Assembly: GCF_000497045.1 (NCBI RefSeq)
Contig: NW_015961965.1
Location: 252,779-316,778, forward strand
Length of the DNA stretch: 64,000 bases
Direction: 5' to 3'
Origin: Kalmanozyma brasiliensis GHG001
Taxonomy: Eukaryota; Basidiomycota; Ustilaginomycetes; Ustilaginales
The position numbers were made by a program, and so were the translations under genes. A model generated the notes under the pieces. That model was not told where the DNA came from. It saw only the letters and a list, made by a program, of their open reading frames with translations, and did no database searches. Positions 51,833-62,098 of the stretch are shown here, piece by piece (position 1 is the first letter of the stretch; each line of letters opens with the position of its first letter).

Positions 51833-54800
51833 CTAGGCCGACCACAACCCTCTCGCCACCAAGCCACGATACACGTCCGCGACCAAATACAAGCTCCCCG
51901 CTACAACCACCAGTCCCTGTCCTCCTTTCGCCCACTCCAGTGCGCCCTCCACTCGCTCGAACGTCCTCATCTCCCCCACGTCCACCGTGTTCGCCACGCC
52001 CTTCAACGTCCGCAGTCCATCTGTCAGCTCGACGCTTCGGACCCAAGGCATGCCTTCCGGTGGAGAAAACGTGGTCAGCGCCACATTCTGGCGCTCCACC
52101 AGGTGACTCGGGTTCTCCAACAACGCTCGGACCATGGATTCGTAATCCTTACCCTCGGAGAAGGCAAAGATGTAGATCACCTGCCATTGGGTTTGCATCC
52201 TACCCTTGCTCTTTCCTTTCTCTCCACTTCCCACGAGCTGGCTGACCGCTCGGGCGGCCAGACAGCTATCCACGTACTCGCGGAGGGCTTTGGCACTGGC
52301 CCCATTATGCGCTCCATCCACTAGGACGTCCATCCCATCGATGGTGTGCCACGAACAGCGACCGGGCCAGTGGGTCGCACCGATCGACTCACGCACCCGC
52401 AGATTCGCCTCTGCATCATCCCGTAGACCCCACATGATTCGCGTTCGCAGCTCCTCCCATCGATCCTGGGGAACTTCGTCCCGCGCGATAGAGGAGAGCG
52501 TCTGAACGGCCATGCATACACCGGTCAGATTCGCTCGCGTGCGCTCGACGCTCACTGGCACACTGAACAGCACCGGGTCGTGCGGGTGCGCTACGAACGT
52601 CGAAGGCGGATTGAGCCCGGAAGTGGACAGGAACAGCGTCGGTCCCAACCTCGGCGTGAAATCAACGGAGCTACCCCATTTGTCGGACCTCGTCGGGGGG
52701 AGGTCGAGCAGCTTCCACGGTATGCACGTCTTGACCAGCCGCGCGTTGCGGGTCATGCAAACGTTGCGGATCGAATCCAAGATCCCTGCTGCCCGGGCAC
52801 CCATGGACCGGGCTTCGTTGTCCAACGGACCGAGAGCGAGCTGGTCCACGGCGGATGTGTCGTCCAGTCGTTGATCTGCGATGATGCAAAGACCGTCTTG
52901 CTTGACAATCCCAGCCTTCTCGCGGGCGATGCCCTCGAGCTTGCTCCCCAGGAACGCCTCGTGGTCCCGATCGATAGGGCACACGATGCTAGCTAGCACC
53001 TGCGTGTTATCAAACACATTGGTCGCATCCAGTCTCCCTCCAAGTCCGACCTCGATGAGCAGGATCCCCGGCCTTTGCCCCTCGGGCAGGAGCGAGAACG
53101 CCTGGAACGTCTGTGCAGTAAGCAGTTCGAACGGACTACACTTCAACGGTTGCCCATCGTCGCTCGCCGTCGGCGCAATGTCCAATCCCTGATCCGCGAA
53201 CAGCACGTCCGACTGCGCCTGCCGCCATACATCCTTGGCAATCACCGCACCATCCACCTTGCAGCAGTCGCGCCGCTCGACGAGGTGTGGGCTGACAAAC
53301 GTACCCGTGCGGATGTCGAGTGCGTTCCGGAGGAGCGAGTCGAGGTAGGCGATGGTGCTGCCTTTGCCGTTGGTGCCTGCGACGTGAATCACGGGGAAAC
53401 GGGTTTGGGGCGAATTGAGACGGGTGAGTAGGCGAGTAATGCGTTCCAGACCCAGCTCGATGCGCGGTCCCACACTGTCGCCGTTTCCAGCCGCAGGTGC
53501 CGGTGCGGTGCGATCCTCGATCGCCTCCGCGTGCGCAGAAGGCCTAGCCTGGCCCTCATCCGTCGCACCGCTGTACAACCTCTCGATCCGCGCCGGCACC
53601 ACCCCCGTCTCGCCCTTCTGTCGCCTCCTCACCTCCTCCCACATCTCCCACTTCTGCTCCTCGACCCTCTTCTTGGCCTCGCTCTCCCTCTTCTCCCTCT
53701 CCTTGTCCTTTCTCTCTCTTCTCTCTCGGATCTCCTCCAGCCGCGCCTTATCCGCCTCTGCCTGTCTCTCCCTCTCCACCGCGAGCGCCTTTTGCACCTC
53801 CTGATACCGCCGCTCTGCGCGGCTGAGGGTGCTGCTGTGCGACACGTCTCCGTCTTGGACGGGCTTGATGGGGGGCTCGACCTCCTGCGCGGGGGTCTTT
53901 GGCGGAGTGCTGGTCGTGTAGCTTCGACTCAAGCCGAGACCGGGAGCCCAGATGCTCTCTCGCTCCTTCGCCGGTGAATCCGGTGTGCTGTCGGTGCGAC
54001 TCGCTGAACTGAACTTGCGCAGGAACGACAGCCTCGGTGGCTTGCTTTCGGTCGGCGTGCTGACGGCTAAATTCGGCGTGCTGGTGTCCGGCTCGTCCGT
54101 CGGCATGGGCGGCAGCTCCCGTTCCTTCCTGGCTATTGGTGCAGACGGCGACTCGGGGAACGGTGCGAGGTTCTGTATGGGCGGCAAGACAGGTGGCGTG
54201 GGCAGATCCGCCTTGTTGATCCGACTGCTGGACGATGCCTGTCGATCTCGAACGGGTCGTTTCGGTGTGGCCTCCGCCGACTCTCGACGAGCCAAGGCAG
54301 CACGCCGTTCCGCTGCATCCGCCGCTGCCGCTGAAGGGTTGGACGGCTTGCGTCGCGGAGTGTCGTCGGCGGTGCTGGAACCCTCCTGGCTGTTCTGCCG
54401 AGATGACTTGCGACGAGGCTTGGTTTTGATCTCGGATCCAGAAGCGGAGGTGAAGTTGGCCAGCCCTTTCGCATTACCATACTCGTTCACCTCGGCTCCT
54501 CCATAGGAACCGATGGGCGCACTGACGCTAGCCGGGTTGCGACCCACTTGGCCCTGAACACCGGGTCCGATGACGAGGGCCGTTGCGGGCATGGGCGCGA
54601 GCTGGCTTGGATTGGGAGAGGAGGTTGCTGGTGCTGTGGACCGCTGAGCCGCTTGAAGCGTGACGATGGACGAGCTGGTCTTGCGCGTGTTCGACAGAGG
54701 TGTAGCAGCCCCAGAGTCGAGCAGAGGCGATGTAGGCGGTGAGGCGACGTGCTGCTGATCTATGGTGGAGGCAGGGATGGCCACGGTGCTGGGATTTGCC

Positions 54801-55693
54801 GAGGTGGACGAGGCCGTGGTGATGGTAGAAGTGGTCGCTGGAGCAGCGTCTGGCAACACTGCAGACGAGCCGAGCTTGGGACTGGCGCTGGTCTTGGGAA
54901 CAGCAGAGGATGAGGTGCGACGCTTGCCCTTGTTTCCGCTGCCCTTGCCCGACGTCTGCAGCAAATTGAGACCGTTTCCGAGGCTTGTTGGGCCAGCACC
55001 AGCCGTGTTGGTCGGTGTGCTTCGACGTATGCGACCGGATCCAACGTTGGCTGCCGTGACGACGCGGAAAGCGGAGCGATAGTCCTGGAATCGATGCTGG
55101 TGGTAGTTGGCATTTGGCTGTGCGCCAACCGAAGAGGAGAAGCTCGACGGCTCCGATGGCTGGATTATCGAGTAGGGTGGTGGCTCTGAGAGTGTTCCAG
55201 CCCGAGTGAGCGATCCGGTGGGTGCGGAATAGCGATGATTTGATCCCAGCTTTGGCAGCTCGAGCTCCTCCAGTGTATGATTTGGCTTGAGACGCACGAC
55301 AATCATATCGCCTTCTTCGATGAGGCTGCACTCGTGATGGTCTTGCAGCTCAAAGCCGCGCATCTCGGTCGAGTCGGTTGCATCCTCTTCTTCCTCTTCA
55401 GCATCGAGATCGTCCCTCTGGCGAAGTTCGAGGGTGAGCATCTGCATCTTCCAGCCGTTGATGGCCTTTTCCTTGACTTCCTCGGAGAAGGTGAGCGGTT
55501 TTGTGGATGACTGTGCATTGGTCTGGCCGGTGAGGATGCGAAGGATCGAGAGCTTGAAGGAGGAGATGTCGGTTGACGGATCAGGCACACGATGAGGGAT
55601 GCTGAAGGCAGGAAGCGGCGGGTGTGTTTGAAGGATGATGAGTGATGCAGGTCCACCGCCTGGCAAGGCTATGTTCGGATCCGCCGATGGCAT
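51833..55693 (-). CDS. FOL3: Dihydrofolate synthase fused to a long uncharacterised N-terminal region
   Basis: One open frame of 1,286 codons. The last 545 residues are a Mur-ligase-type dihydrofolate synthase, which adds glutamate to dihydropteroate in folate synthesis. The marks are IELGLERITRLLTRL (about 742), the P-loop HVAGTNGKGST (about 769), FVSPHLVERRD, the LLIEVGLGGRLDATNV strand, REKAGIVKQD and VDGAHNGASAKAL. The Fol3-type enzyme is normally about 430 residues. The first 740 residues are a separate unit: a conserved-looking front (about 1-155), a Ser/Pro/Ala-rich middle and a charged coiled coil (about 645-715, ERERQAEADKARLEEIRERR). No stop interrupts the join, and the only methionine just before the enzyme is in KWEMWEEV. 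A fusion is the simplest reading. Two genes, or an unseen intron with separate starts, remain possible. The function of the front is unknown. Confidence 0.85.
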   Translation of the reverse strand: MPSADPNIALPGGGPASLIILQTHPPLPAFSIPHRVPDPSTDISSFKLSILRILTGQTNAQSSTKPLTFSEEVKEKAINGWKMQMLTLELRQRDDLDAEEEEEDATDSTEMRGFELQDHHECSLIEEGDMIVVRLKPNHTLEELELPKLGSNHRYSAPTGSLTRAGTLSEPPPYSIIQPSEPSSFSSSVGAQPNANYHQHRFQDYRSAFRVVTAANVGSGRIRRSTPTNTAGAGPTSLGNGLNLLQTSGKGSGNKGKRRTSSSAVPKTSASPKLGSSAVLPDAAPATTSTITTASSTSANPSTVAIPASTIDQQHVASPPTSPLLDSGAATPLSNTRKTSSSIVTLQAAQRSTAPATSSPNPSQLAPMPATALVIGPGVQGQVGRNPASVSAPIGSYGGAEVNEYGNAKGLANFTSASGSEIKTKPRRKSSRQNSQEGSSTADDTPRRKPSNPSAAAADAAERRAALARRESAEATPKRPVRDRQASSSSRINKADLPTPPVLPPIQNLAPFPESPSAPIARKERELPPMPTDEPDTSTPNLAVSTPTESKPPRLSFLRKFSSASRTDSTPDSPAKERESIWAPGLGLSRSYTTSTPPKTPAQEVEPPIKPVQDGDVSHSSTLSRAERRYQEVQKALAVERERQAEADKARLEEIRERRERKDKEREKRESEAKKRVEEQKWEMWEEVRRRQKGETGVVPARIERLYSGATDEGQARPSAHAEAIEDRTAPAPAAGNGDSVGPRIELGLERITRLLTRLNSPQTRFPVIHVAGTNGKGSTIAYLDSLLRNALDIRTGTFVSPHLVERRDCCKVDGAVIAKDVWRQAQSDVLFADQGLDIAPTASDDGQPLKCSPFELLTAQTFQAFSLLPEGQRPGILLIEVGLGGRLDATNVFDNTQVLASIVCPIDRDHEAFLGSKLEGIAREKAGIVKQDGLCIIADQRLDDTSAVDQLALGPLDNEARSMGARAAGILDSIRNVCMTRNARLVKTCIPWKLLDLPPTRSDKWGSSVDFTPRLGPTLFLSTSGLNPPSTFVAHPHDPVLFSVPVSVERTRANLTGVCMAVQTLSSIARDEVPQDRWEELRTRIMWGLRDDAEANLRVRESIGATHWPGRCSWHTIDGMDVLVDGAHNGASAKALREYVDSCLAARAVSQLVGSGEKGKSKGRMQTQWQVIYIFAFSEGKDYESMVRALLENPSHLVERQNVALTTFSPPEGMPWVRSVELTDGLRTLKGVANTVDVGEMRTFERVEGALEWAKGGQGLVVVAGSLYLVADVYRGLVARGLWSA

Positions 55694-57618
55694 TGTGACG
55701 GCGGTGTGATCCCACTTCGGAAGTGAAACCGATGCAAGGTTATGGACTTGAGGCTGATCTCGGATGCTCGCCGATGATGTTGTGATCGGACTGGAGGTCG
55801 TCGGAAGCTCGATGTGCTATCCGTGGGGAAGCTGAGCGGCAGGTCCGGAATGAAGTCCAATTTACGATTAGACAGAGCGTCAAGACCGGGAGAAAGCGAT
55901 GAAGATGTGCAGATGGTGCGTCGGAGAGCTGAGATTGTGCCTCGAATGCTCTGTTGGCGCTCGTCGAGGTCTTGAGCGGGGTGTGGTGAGAGACGATCCG
56001 TCCGCAGCTCGACCGAAGCATGCAAAGGCTTCTCGATGTCAACTGGTCCTTCAGATGTTGAGCACGCAGTCAGACGCTGATCGGGAAGCCAGCAAGGTCC
56101 CCCAAGTGTGATTGGTGAGGATAGAGGACGTCGGACACCGTCACCGTTGCTGCTGTGATGGATGGACGAGCGCAAAGGTCAAGCCGAGCGAGAGAGAGTA
56201 AGCGTGAGTGAGGTGTGTGGCTTGTGCTTGACTGAGCGAGAGCTGCTTCGCCTGAAGAATTACGCCGAGATGTACCCTTGAACGCAAGATGACGGACGGC
56301 GTGTTTCCGATTTGGCCGAAGCTCTCAAGAGGCTGTTCTTTTTGGCCTCGCGCGGGATTCCCGCACTCCAAAGGCAACTCTTCACAACACAAGCCAAGCT
56401 GTCGATGGAGGTGGCATGCTGCTTGTTCGGATAGCTCAGTATGCTGATCAAAGCATCGAGTAGGAAGCGCAAGCAAGATACAGGTGGGCAGATTTGCAGA
56501 TCGGGCATTGCGGCTGGCTGTGGTGAGGATCTGGCTTGCTTACTCTCCGCTGGCTGGAAGGCCAAAAAGTGGGACCAAAATAGAAGCAAACTCTCACTCG
56601 AGACCGCTTCCGTCGATTGAGCTTGCTGGACATGTCAACACGGCGGCGGCCATTCCCACATTCTCACGAAGCACCATCGGAGAGCCCGGTTCGACTCACT
56701 CCATACCTGTGGTGGGTTGCACGCGATGCTCAGAGCAAATGTCGAGAGAACCGAGCAGAGTTGCAGCATCGACACGATCATGTCTCAACATCACCTGTCC
56801 CCAGCATCACGAACAGAGGCATCCAGCATGGAGACCTGAAAGTGACGGGTGCGGATGTGAACGAGTGGTGAGTCTGGTCGCTGGCCAGAGCCATGGTCAT
56901 GGCTCGCCACCTCTATCCAATGGGCTGTCATTCAAGCGAGATCAAGCGAGAAGGGACATAATGAGACGAGAAGAATGCCAGCTTACTCAAGGGACGACGA
57001 CCGTTCACAACCACGATCAAGCACGAAGACGATATAGTGAACAAACAAACATCTGCTTTCTTTCAGGAAAGGTATACGAGTATGGTACAAAACGTGTGGG
57101 CTTCGAGCAATGCGAAGAAAAGCCGGCTTTCTTCAGCACCATTCCCCTTCGAGAAAGGGCATGAAGTGCGAGGAACGACCGGACCGGCGATCGTCAACGC
57201 GCCTCTTTACAGCAGATTAGGTAGAGTGAAGTGGAAAGTAACAAAGAAGAAGGGTAGCAGCGACACACGAAGGCGGCTAGGCTAAGTGAAGTTGGAGAAG
57301 AAGAAGAAGGGTGAAACGAAGCGAAGGGAAAACAGAAAGAGAAAGTTGAAAGGGAGACACGAAAGGAAGCCGGTTCAGGATGGTGGTTGGGCGGGAAGGA
57401 AGAGGACTCTGCGCGCCAAGGAAGAGGTGCCAGCACCACTACGAGGCATGCATACAGTTGCGTGGGAATGCAATGCAGGCAAAATAGGACGAGAATGGAG
57501 ATCAAGAGAAGAAGATGACGGTTGGAAGGGGATTCGACGAACGACCATGTATGACCCATGACATTGCTTTCGCTGTGAGGTGGGGCTTTTGGGAGGATGA
57601 CCGAGCAAAGCGGTACGC
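55694..57618. other. Intergenic upstream of the FOL3 fusion gene
   Basis: 1.93 kb with no supportable gene. The right end (57230-57420) is strongly GA-rich on the + strand and lies just past the GH128 stop codon, so it is likely the 3' UTR of that gene. A 121-codon frame over it (57194-57559, minus) is a CT-rich artefact. Confidence 0.5.
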
Positions 57619-58680
57619 CTAGTTGTCATCGTCGTCGTTGTCGTCGTCCAAGTCATCTTCTTCGCTGATGGGACCGTTCTTGGCCTCGAAGTCGGCGATG
57701 GCCTTGTCGCGCGCTTGGCAGTACTCGTCGCACTCGATGATGTGCTCAGGAGGCTCCGAGTCATCATCGTCGTCGACGATGTCGTTTCCATCCTCATCCT
57801 TGTGCGTCAGACCGCGGCGGGCGACGTGCGACGAGGGGAGGGCGCGGTTCGAGTGAGCAGAGCGCTTGACAGGCTTCGACGAGTACATGTACCAGTGGGC
57901 AATGTCACGCAGCGAGCCGTTGTCGTTGTAGAAGGCGTTCTTGTTGTTGGCGTACGAATCGGGAGGGTTGTTGACCACAAAGCAGCCAAGCCAAGCGGCA
58001 CGCTTGACGTAGCTCACCTTGGTCAACCAGGCGGTAGCGTCCATGTGGAACCTCTTGATGGCGTTCATGTTGGGGCCCGAAGCGGCGGTGACGCCGTACT
58101 CGGTGATCCAGATGGGCTTGTTGAACGTCTTGTGGATGGTCTTGACCCACCTCTTGAGCTTGGCCATGTCCTTGGTGGTGCCGTACCAGTGGATGGCGAT
58201 AAAGTCGACGGTGCAGCCGAGCTTGTTGCACTCCTTCATGAACTGCTGGAGCCACTCGGTCTTGTAGACCATCTGGGGCGAGCTGATCTTGACACCCTTG
58301 CGGGCGTAAGGCTCGAGCTCCCTCATGTGAAGCTTGGCGGCCTGCTTGGGGCTCAGGTTGGCCTGGCCGGGGATCTCAGGCTCGTTGACGCCGAGGATGT
58401 ATTGGGGAAGGTTGCCCTTCATCTCGCGCTTGCGCTGTTCCCATTGCGATTGGTACTTGGGACCCCAGAAGCAAGGGACCCACTGGAGCTTGCCGTTGAA
58501 CTTGGGGTTGGGACCATCCTGCCAGTGCCAATACCAGCTGATCAAGCCCTTTGCGAGTTTTGGGCCGTAGTTGTCGTTGACACCCCAAGCGAGACCACGT
58601 CTAAGCTTGGCATCTGTGGGCGAGACGGCGCAGAGGAGGGCAGCAAAGGCGACCACCAAGAGCTGTAGTGAGAATCGCAT
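57619..58680 (-). CDS. Secreted GH128-type endo-beta-1,3-glucanase (Asl1-like)
   Basis: A 353-residue secreted protein of the glycosyl-hydrolase catalytic core family shared with Asl1 wall proteins (GH128), expected to cut beta-1,3-glucan in fungal walls. The signal peptide is about 1-24. The TIM-barrel markers are RGLAWGVNDNYG, WYWHWQDGPNP, WVPCFWGPKYQ, ILGVNEPEIPGQANLSP with the acid/base Glu100, FIAIHWYG, and IWITEYGVTA with the nucleophile Glu194. The acid/base and nucleophile roles are taken from the family. The domain ends near 270. Beyond it is an unusual acidic tail (about 290-353) with DDDDDSEPP, a CDEYC cysteine pair and a final run of Asp/Glu/Asn. No GPI signal is seen. The ATG at 58680 starts the signal peptide. 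It is divergent from MED13, 3.4 kb away. Confidence 0.93.
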   Translation of the reverse strand: MRFSLQLLVVAFAALLCAVSPTDAKLRRGLAWGVNDNYGPKLAKGLISWYWHWQDGPNPKFNGKLQWVPCFWGPKYQSQWEQRKREMKGNLPQYILGVNEPEIPGQANLSPKQAAKLHMRELEPYARKGVKISSPQMVYKTEWLQQFMKECNKLGCTVDFIAIHWYGTTKDMAKLKRWVKTIHKTFNKPIWITEYGVTAASGPNMNAIKRFHMDATAWLTKVSYVKRAAWLGCFVVNNPPDSYANNKNAFYNDNGSLRDIAHWYMYSSKPVKRSAHSNRALPSSHVARRGLTHKDEDGNDIVDDDDDSEPPEHIIECDEYCQARDKAIADFEAKNGPISEEDDLDDDNDDDDN

Positions 58681-58894
58681 GATTGCAGTGTATGTATGTG
58701 TTGGTGATGATGAGGGAGGGAATGCAGATCACGGGCGAACTGGCTACGATGATGACGAAGATGAAAAGGTGGGAGATGAGATAGGCCGCGAGATCGAAAT
58801 GTATGCTGACGAGTCAGGGCGGACAAAGTTGTTGTAGGAGATAGTCGAATGCTGTGGTAGCTGTTGGAGTCGAAAGAGCGCTGTTGTCGTTGGC

Positions 58895-58917
58895 TGGTGG
58901 GTGGTGGGTGGTGGGTG
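58895..58917. repeat. GGGTGGT repeat, possible G-quadruplex
   Basis: About three GGTGGGT units give at least seven close G-runs of two or three on the + strand, about 215 bases upstream of the GH128 start codon. It could fold as a two- or three-tier quadruplex. Folding is inference. Confidence 0.7.
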
Positions 58918-59373
58918 GAAGAGAAGCCGAAGAGTCGTGAATCGTCGTGAACTATCAAAGCCACGATCGAGGGGGGAGGGCGCGGTGGAGTGGTGGAGAG
59001 AGGAGAGAAAGGTGAAGGTGATGATGAGGAGAGGAGAGAGGACTGGATGGTGTCGAAGAAAGGGGCAAGGGGGATGAGTAAGGGGACACAAGGCTTCGAC
59101 AAAGCCACAAGCAGGCAGTTAAAGGGGCCTCGAGGCAGGAAGCGCAAAAGTCAATCAATGTACGGCGGCGCAGAAACGGTGGAGCGAGGCCAGACTCTCT
59201 CGTGCGCTGCTGCCATCCATCCATCAAGCAAGCAAGCCATGCGATGCCCAGAATGAGGAGCGCAGCGCAGAAGGTGACGAGCACGGCGAGCTCGGTCAGT
59301 GGGAGCGACAAAGGGGGCGGAAGCTGGTTGCAATGCCAAACAGTCGACAGCGCAGCAGCGCAGCGAGAGAACA

Positions 59374-59386
59374 ACACACACACACA
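59374..59386. repeat. Short CA dinucleotide repeat
   Basis: Thirteen bases of perfect AC repeat in the GH128/MED13 intergenic region. It is a minor microsatellite with no visible role. Confidence 0.7.
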
Positions 59387-62098
59387 TCGCACGCGCAAAC
59401 GCGCAAACTGTCAGAGAACATCTCTCGGAGACTGCGCATCGAGTGGCGAGGCAAAGGCACAAGAGCAGTCACTCGGAGGGATCGACGAGCTGAGTGTCAC
59501 TTTTCAAGGATGATCGACGGCACGTTTGCCGAAGCGGATCACAACATCACAGCCGAGGCGCATGCCTTGCCAGAAATGCAGGCACTAGCGCAGTGTAGCT
59601 ATTTTCATTTCGACCAGAAAAGACCAACACGCCTCGGTCAGGATGGCCATTTTGCAACCGACAAAGCACAGTGTCGGAGGTGAAACGATTCATCTCCAAC
59701 TTGCATCAGAGCAGCGAAAAAGGAAAACTGCAAAGCTTCGATTGCATATCAGGCACTTTGGCTGTCTTTTCAGACAGACGCGCCGCGCCGCTCCTTCATT
59801 CCTTGATCGACATCGATTGACACTGAGACATTTCGCTTCATGTTTGCTCGTCGTCAATAGTCAAAAAGAGAGTTGGAGATGGCGTCGCCCCTTCCAATGC
59901 GACTCATCTCATGCATGTCGTCGATTGCGCATCCTGCCCCTCATACCTTGTCTGCTCGCCTTGTTTGGTGGAGGGCGTATCGACTAGAAGGCTCGACTGT
60001 ATGCAATCTTGTTTTGCGCTTCCTCAACGCTTACAGTATAGCACTGTTTGGATTTCATTCTCCGTCACCATCTACACGGCAGCAACTGCATTGACCGTTC
60101 CATGCTCCGCCAAACGATAGATGCTGCTACTCGTGCCTGTGCCGACGGTATCTTTGTCAACAAGACCCTCACACGAGTTGAGCGGTGCGAGAGCCGATGG
60201 CTCGTCATTGGTTTGTCAGCGGGTGTTGATGGATCCCGTCGAGGACGCTTGTTCCGAAGAACATCGGAGCGGCCGCACCTTCCATGTTCTGTGAGCAGCC
60301 ACGCATGCTCGAGGACGCACGTTGCTTCTCACCTTGTCTGCCTTATTGTGATTGTTGCAGGAAAGGAAACAATCGTGCTGCAAAGACAAAGACTGAGCTT
60401 GGCGATGTAGCGTAACTCTAACCCTCATAACCATGACATGACAGGACAGCCATTACGGTCCCATTCTTGGCAGCCGTATGGGTGCTCGGTTCGTTGCCCT
60501 TGGCGCAATACAATGTGATGCATCACACGCTCGCCAAGCATCGCGAGTTCAAGAAGGAGACAATGGGCTCGCTTCTGTAGTGGCACAGGCCGCCTTCTCC
60601 CTCGGAAACGCGGATCTTGGCTATGTGCTGTGCTCGACTTGGCATCCAGGCTTGGCTCTGTGCTCAACCCCTTTTGCCCATGGCTTGGCGAGCATCGCTT
60701 CGTGCTGCCGAATGTCAAGGTCGAATTGACGCCAACCTTGGCAGTCGGCTGTCGGCGAGACGATCTTGATCGACATGATCCTGTTGGCTGTGACGTCGTC
60801 ACCTTGAGCGTAATTTGGTGCAAAGTTCTCTGACAACGATGCATTTCGGCGTGAGCGGCCATTGCGACCGTCTCAAGGGTCGCGACGCTGTGATGCTACG
60901 CCATGCTGCCAAGCAGGAGGTCCCGCTTGAAAGGGGCAAGGGAAAGAGATGAGCGCCAGAATTGCTCGCCAGCCTCTGCAGCCGCACGCGTCTTGCTGAT
61001 CTCGCTGCCTGTCAACCATCTCGGCAAGTTGGGTGCTTAGCTGGCACGCGTTTCATCTTTTCTTTCTGCAGCGCAGCGCGAACAGCTTTTGCATCGGATT
61101 GGCCCCTGCTCTTGCGTTGGACGGCAACGAGGTGGTGGACTTACATCGGACAGTCAGGGAAGGCGTCCTTTAGTTCATCTGCTTACATCGTAGTGGCTTC
61201 GGCTGCCGACTTCCGTGTGGGATTCGGTTGCTTCGGCGCAGGCCTGTCCTGCACGGCATGTGTCGGCCATCGTCGAGCGGAGAGAGGCAATCCCGTTCGG
61301 AATCGGCACGTCTCGGACATGTACCACTCCGCACGGCAGAGCAGATTGCAATCACTCGATTGCCCGCCAAACAGCAGTGAGTGCAAATTCAAGGCGGATA
61401 TTCGACGCGACCGAGTCGACCGGCCATCAGCGTCCATGCGCCTGCCTCATCGTCTCCATCGGGTCTCTGACAAAGGCATTCCCCGATCCAATATGTACAT
61501 CGCATTGACTTCTGTATCAAGCCTTCGATCTTGTCCCGGTACCATGGGCTGCCATGATTGTTCTCGTTAAGCAGAGCCAGGGCCAGAGGCTTGAAGTGAT
61601 GCGAGGTCTGCAAAGGTGCTTGCGGTGTCTCGTTTCTTTGAACGGGGGGATATTTGAGACTCGAAAAAATACCGTTTGTCCAAAAAGAGTCTTCAAAAAG
61701 CGGGTCGAGAAATCACACGTGGCTTGCCAACTTAACCAGTGGGAATCGGGTAGATGCAAGCGATCCAAGCCGATGTGACACGCCAAAGAAAGCTGGACCC
61801 TCCTTTTGTAGGCCCGTGGTCCAACCAGCTCACACCGGACCCCCCGCATTTCAACGAAGTACAACTAAAAGACGCCGACAGCATCCAGTCACAGCTGATC
61901 CGACTCAGCCACCACTGCATTCTCCCATCGTGGAGTCTCGCGACGCTCTTAAACCCTCCACGGCATCGGAAAAGGATCACAGCAACGAGCCTCAGCGGAT
62001 AGCAACCCCCTCTTTGGAACGATCTCGATGGCGACGACGCCAGCATTCGCACTCCCTGCACTGGGCTGACTAGGTCAACCTTTATATCCGCTGTCGCA

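Larger units (their letters stand above)
58681..62098. other. 3.4 kb divergent intergenic region between GH128 and MED13
   Basis: No convincing gene. The 450 bp next to the GH128 start is GA/GT-rich on the + strand, so it is CT-rich on the sense strand of that gene, as in strongly expressed fungal genes. It includes a GGGTGGT repeat (58895-58917). A short CA repeat is at 59374-59386. A TTTATATCC about 20 bases before the MED13 ATG is AT-rich but too close to be a standard TATA box. The middle (59600-61700) shows only short overlapping ORFs without motifs. Confidence 0.5.

Noticed and set aside
56684..56700. GGTTCGACTC resembling a tRNA B box
   Set aside because: The flanking bases do not pair as a T arm, and no A box or acceptor stem lies at the right distance.
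57194..57559. 121-codon minus-strand ORF with a hydrophobic segment near its start
   Set aside because: It lies in a CT-rich tract just past the GH128 stop. The Ser/Leu/Pro/Phe-rich product is what such a tract encodes, and it is more likely 3' UTR.
57715..58668. 317-codon plus-strand frame antisense to GH128
   Set aside because: It is rich in Val, Asp and Gly with no domain, and a clear secreted enzyme lies on the other strand.
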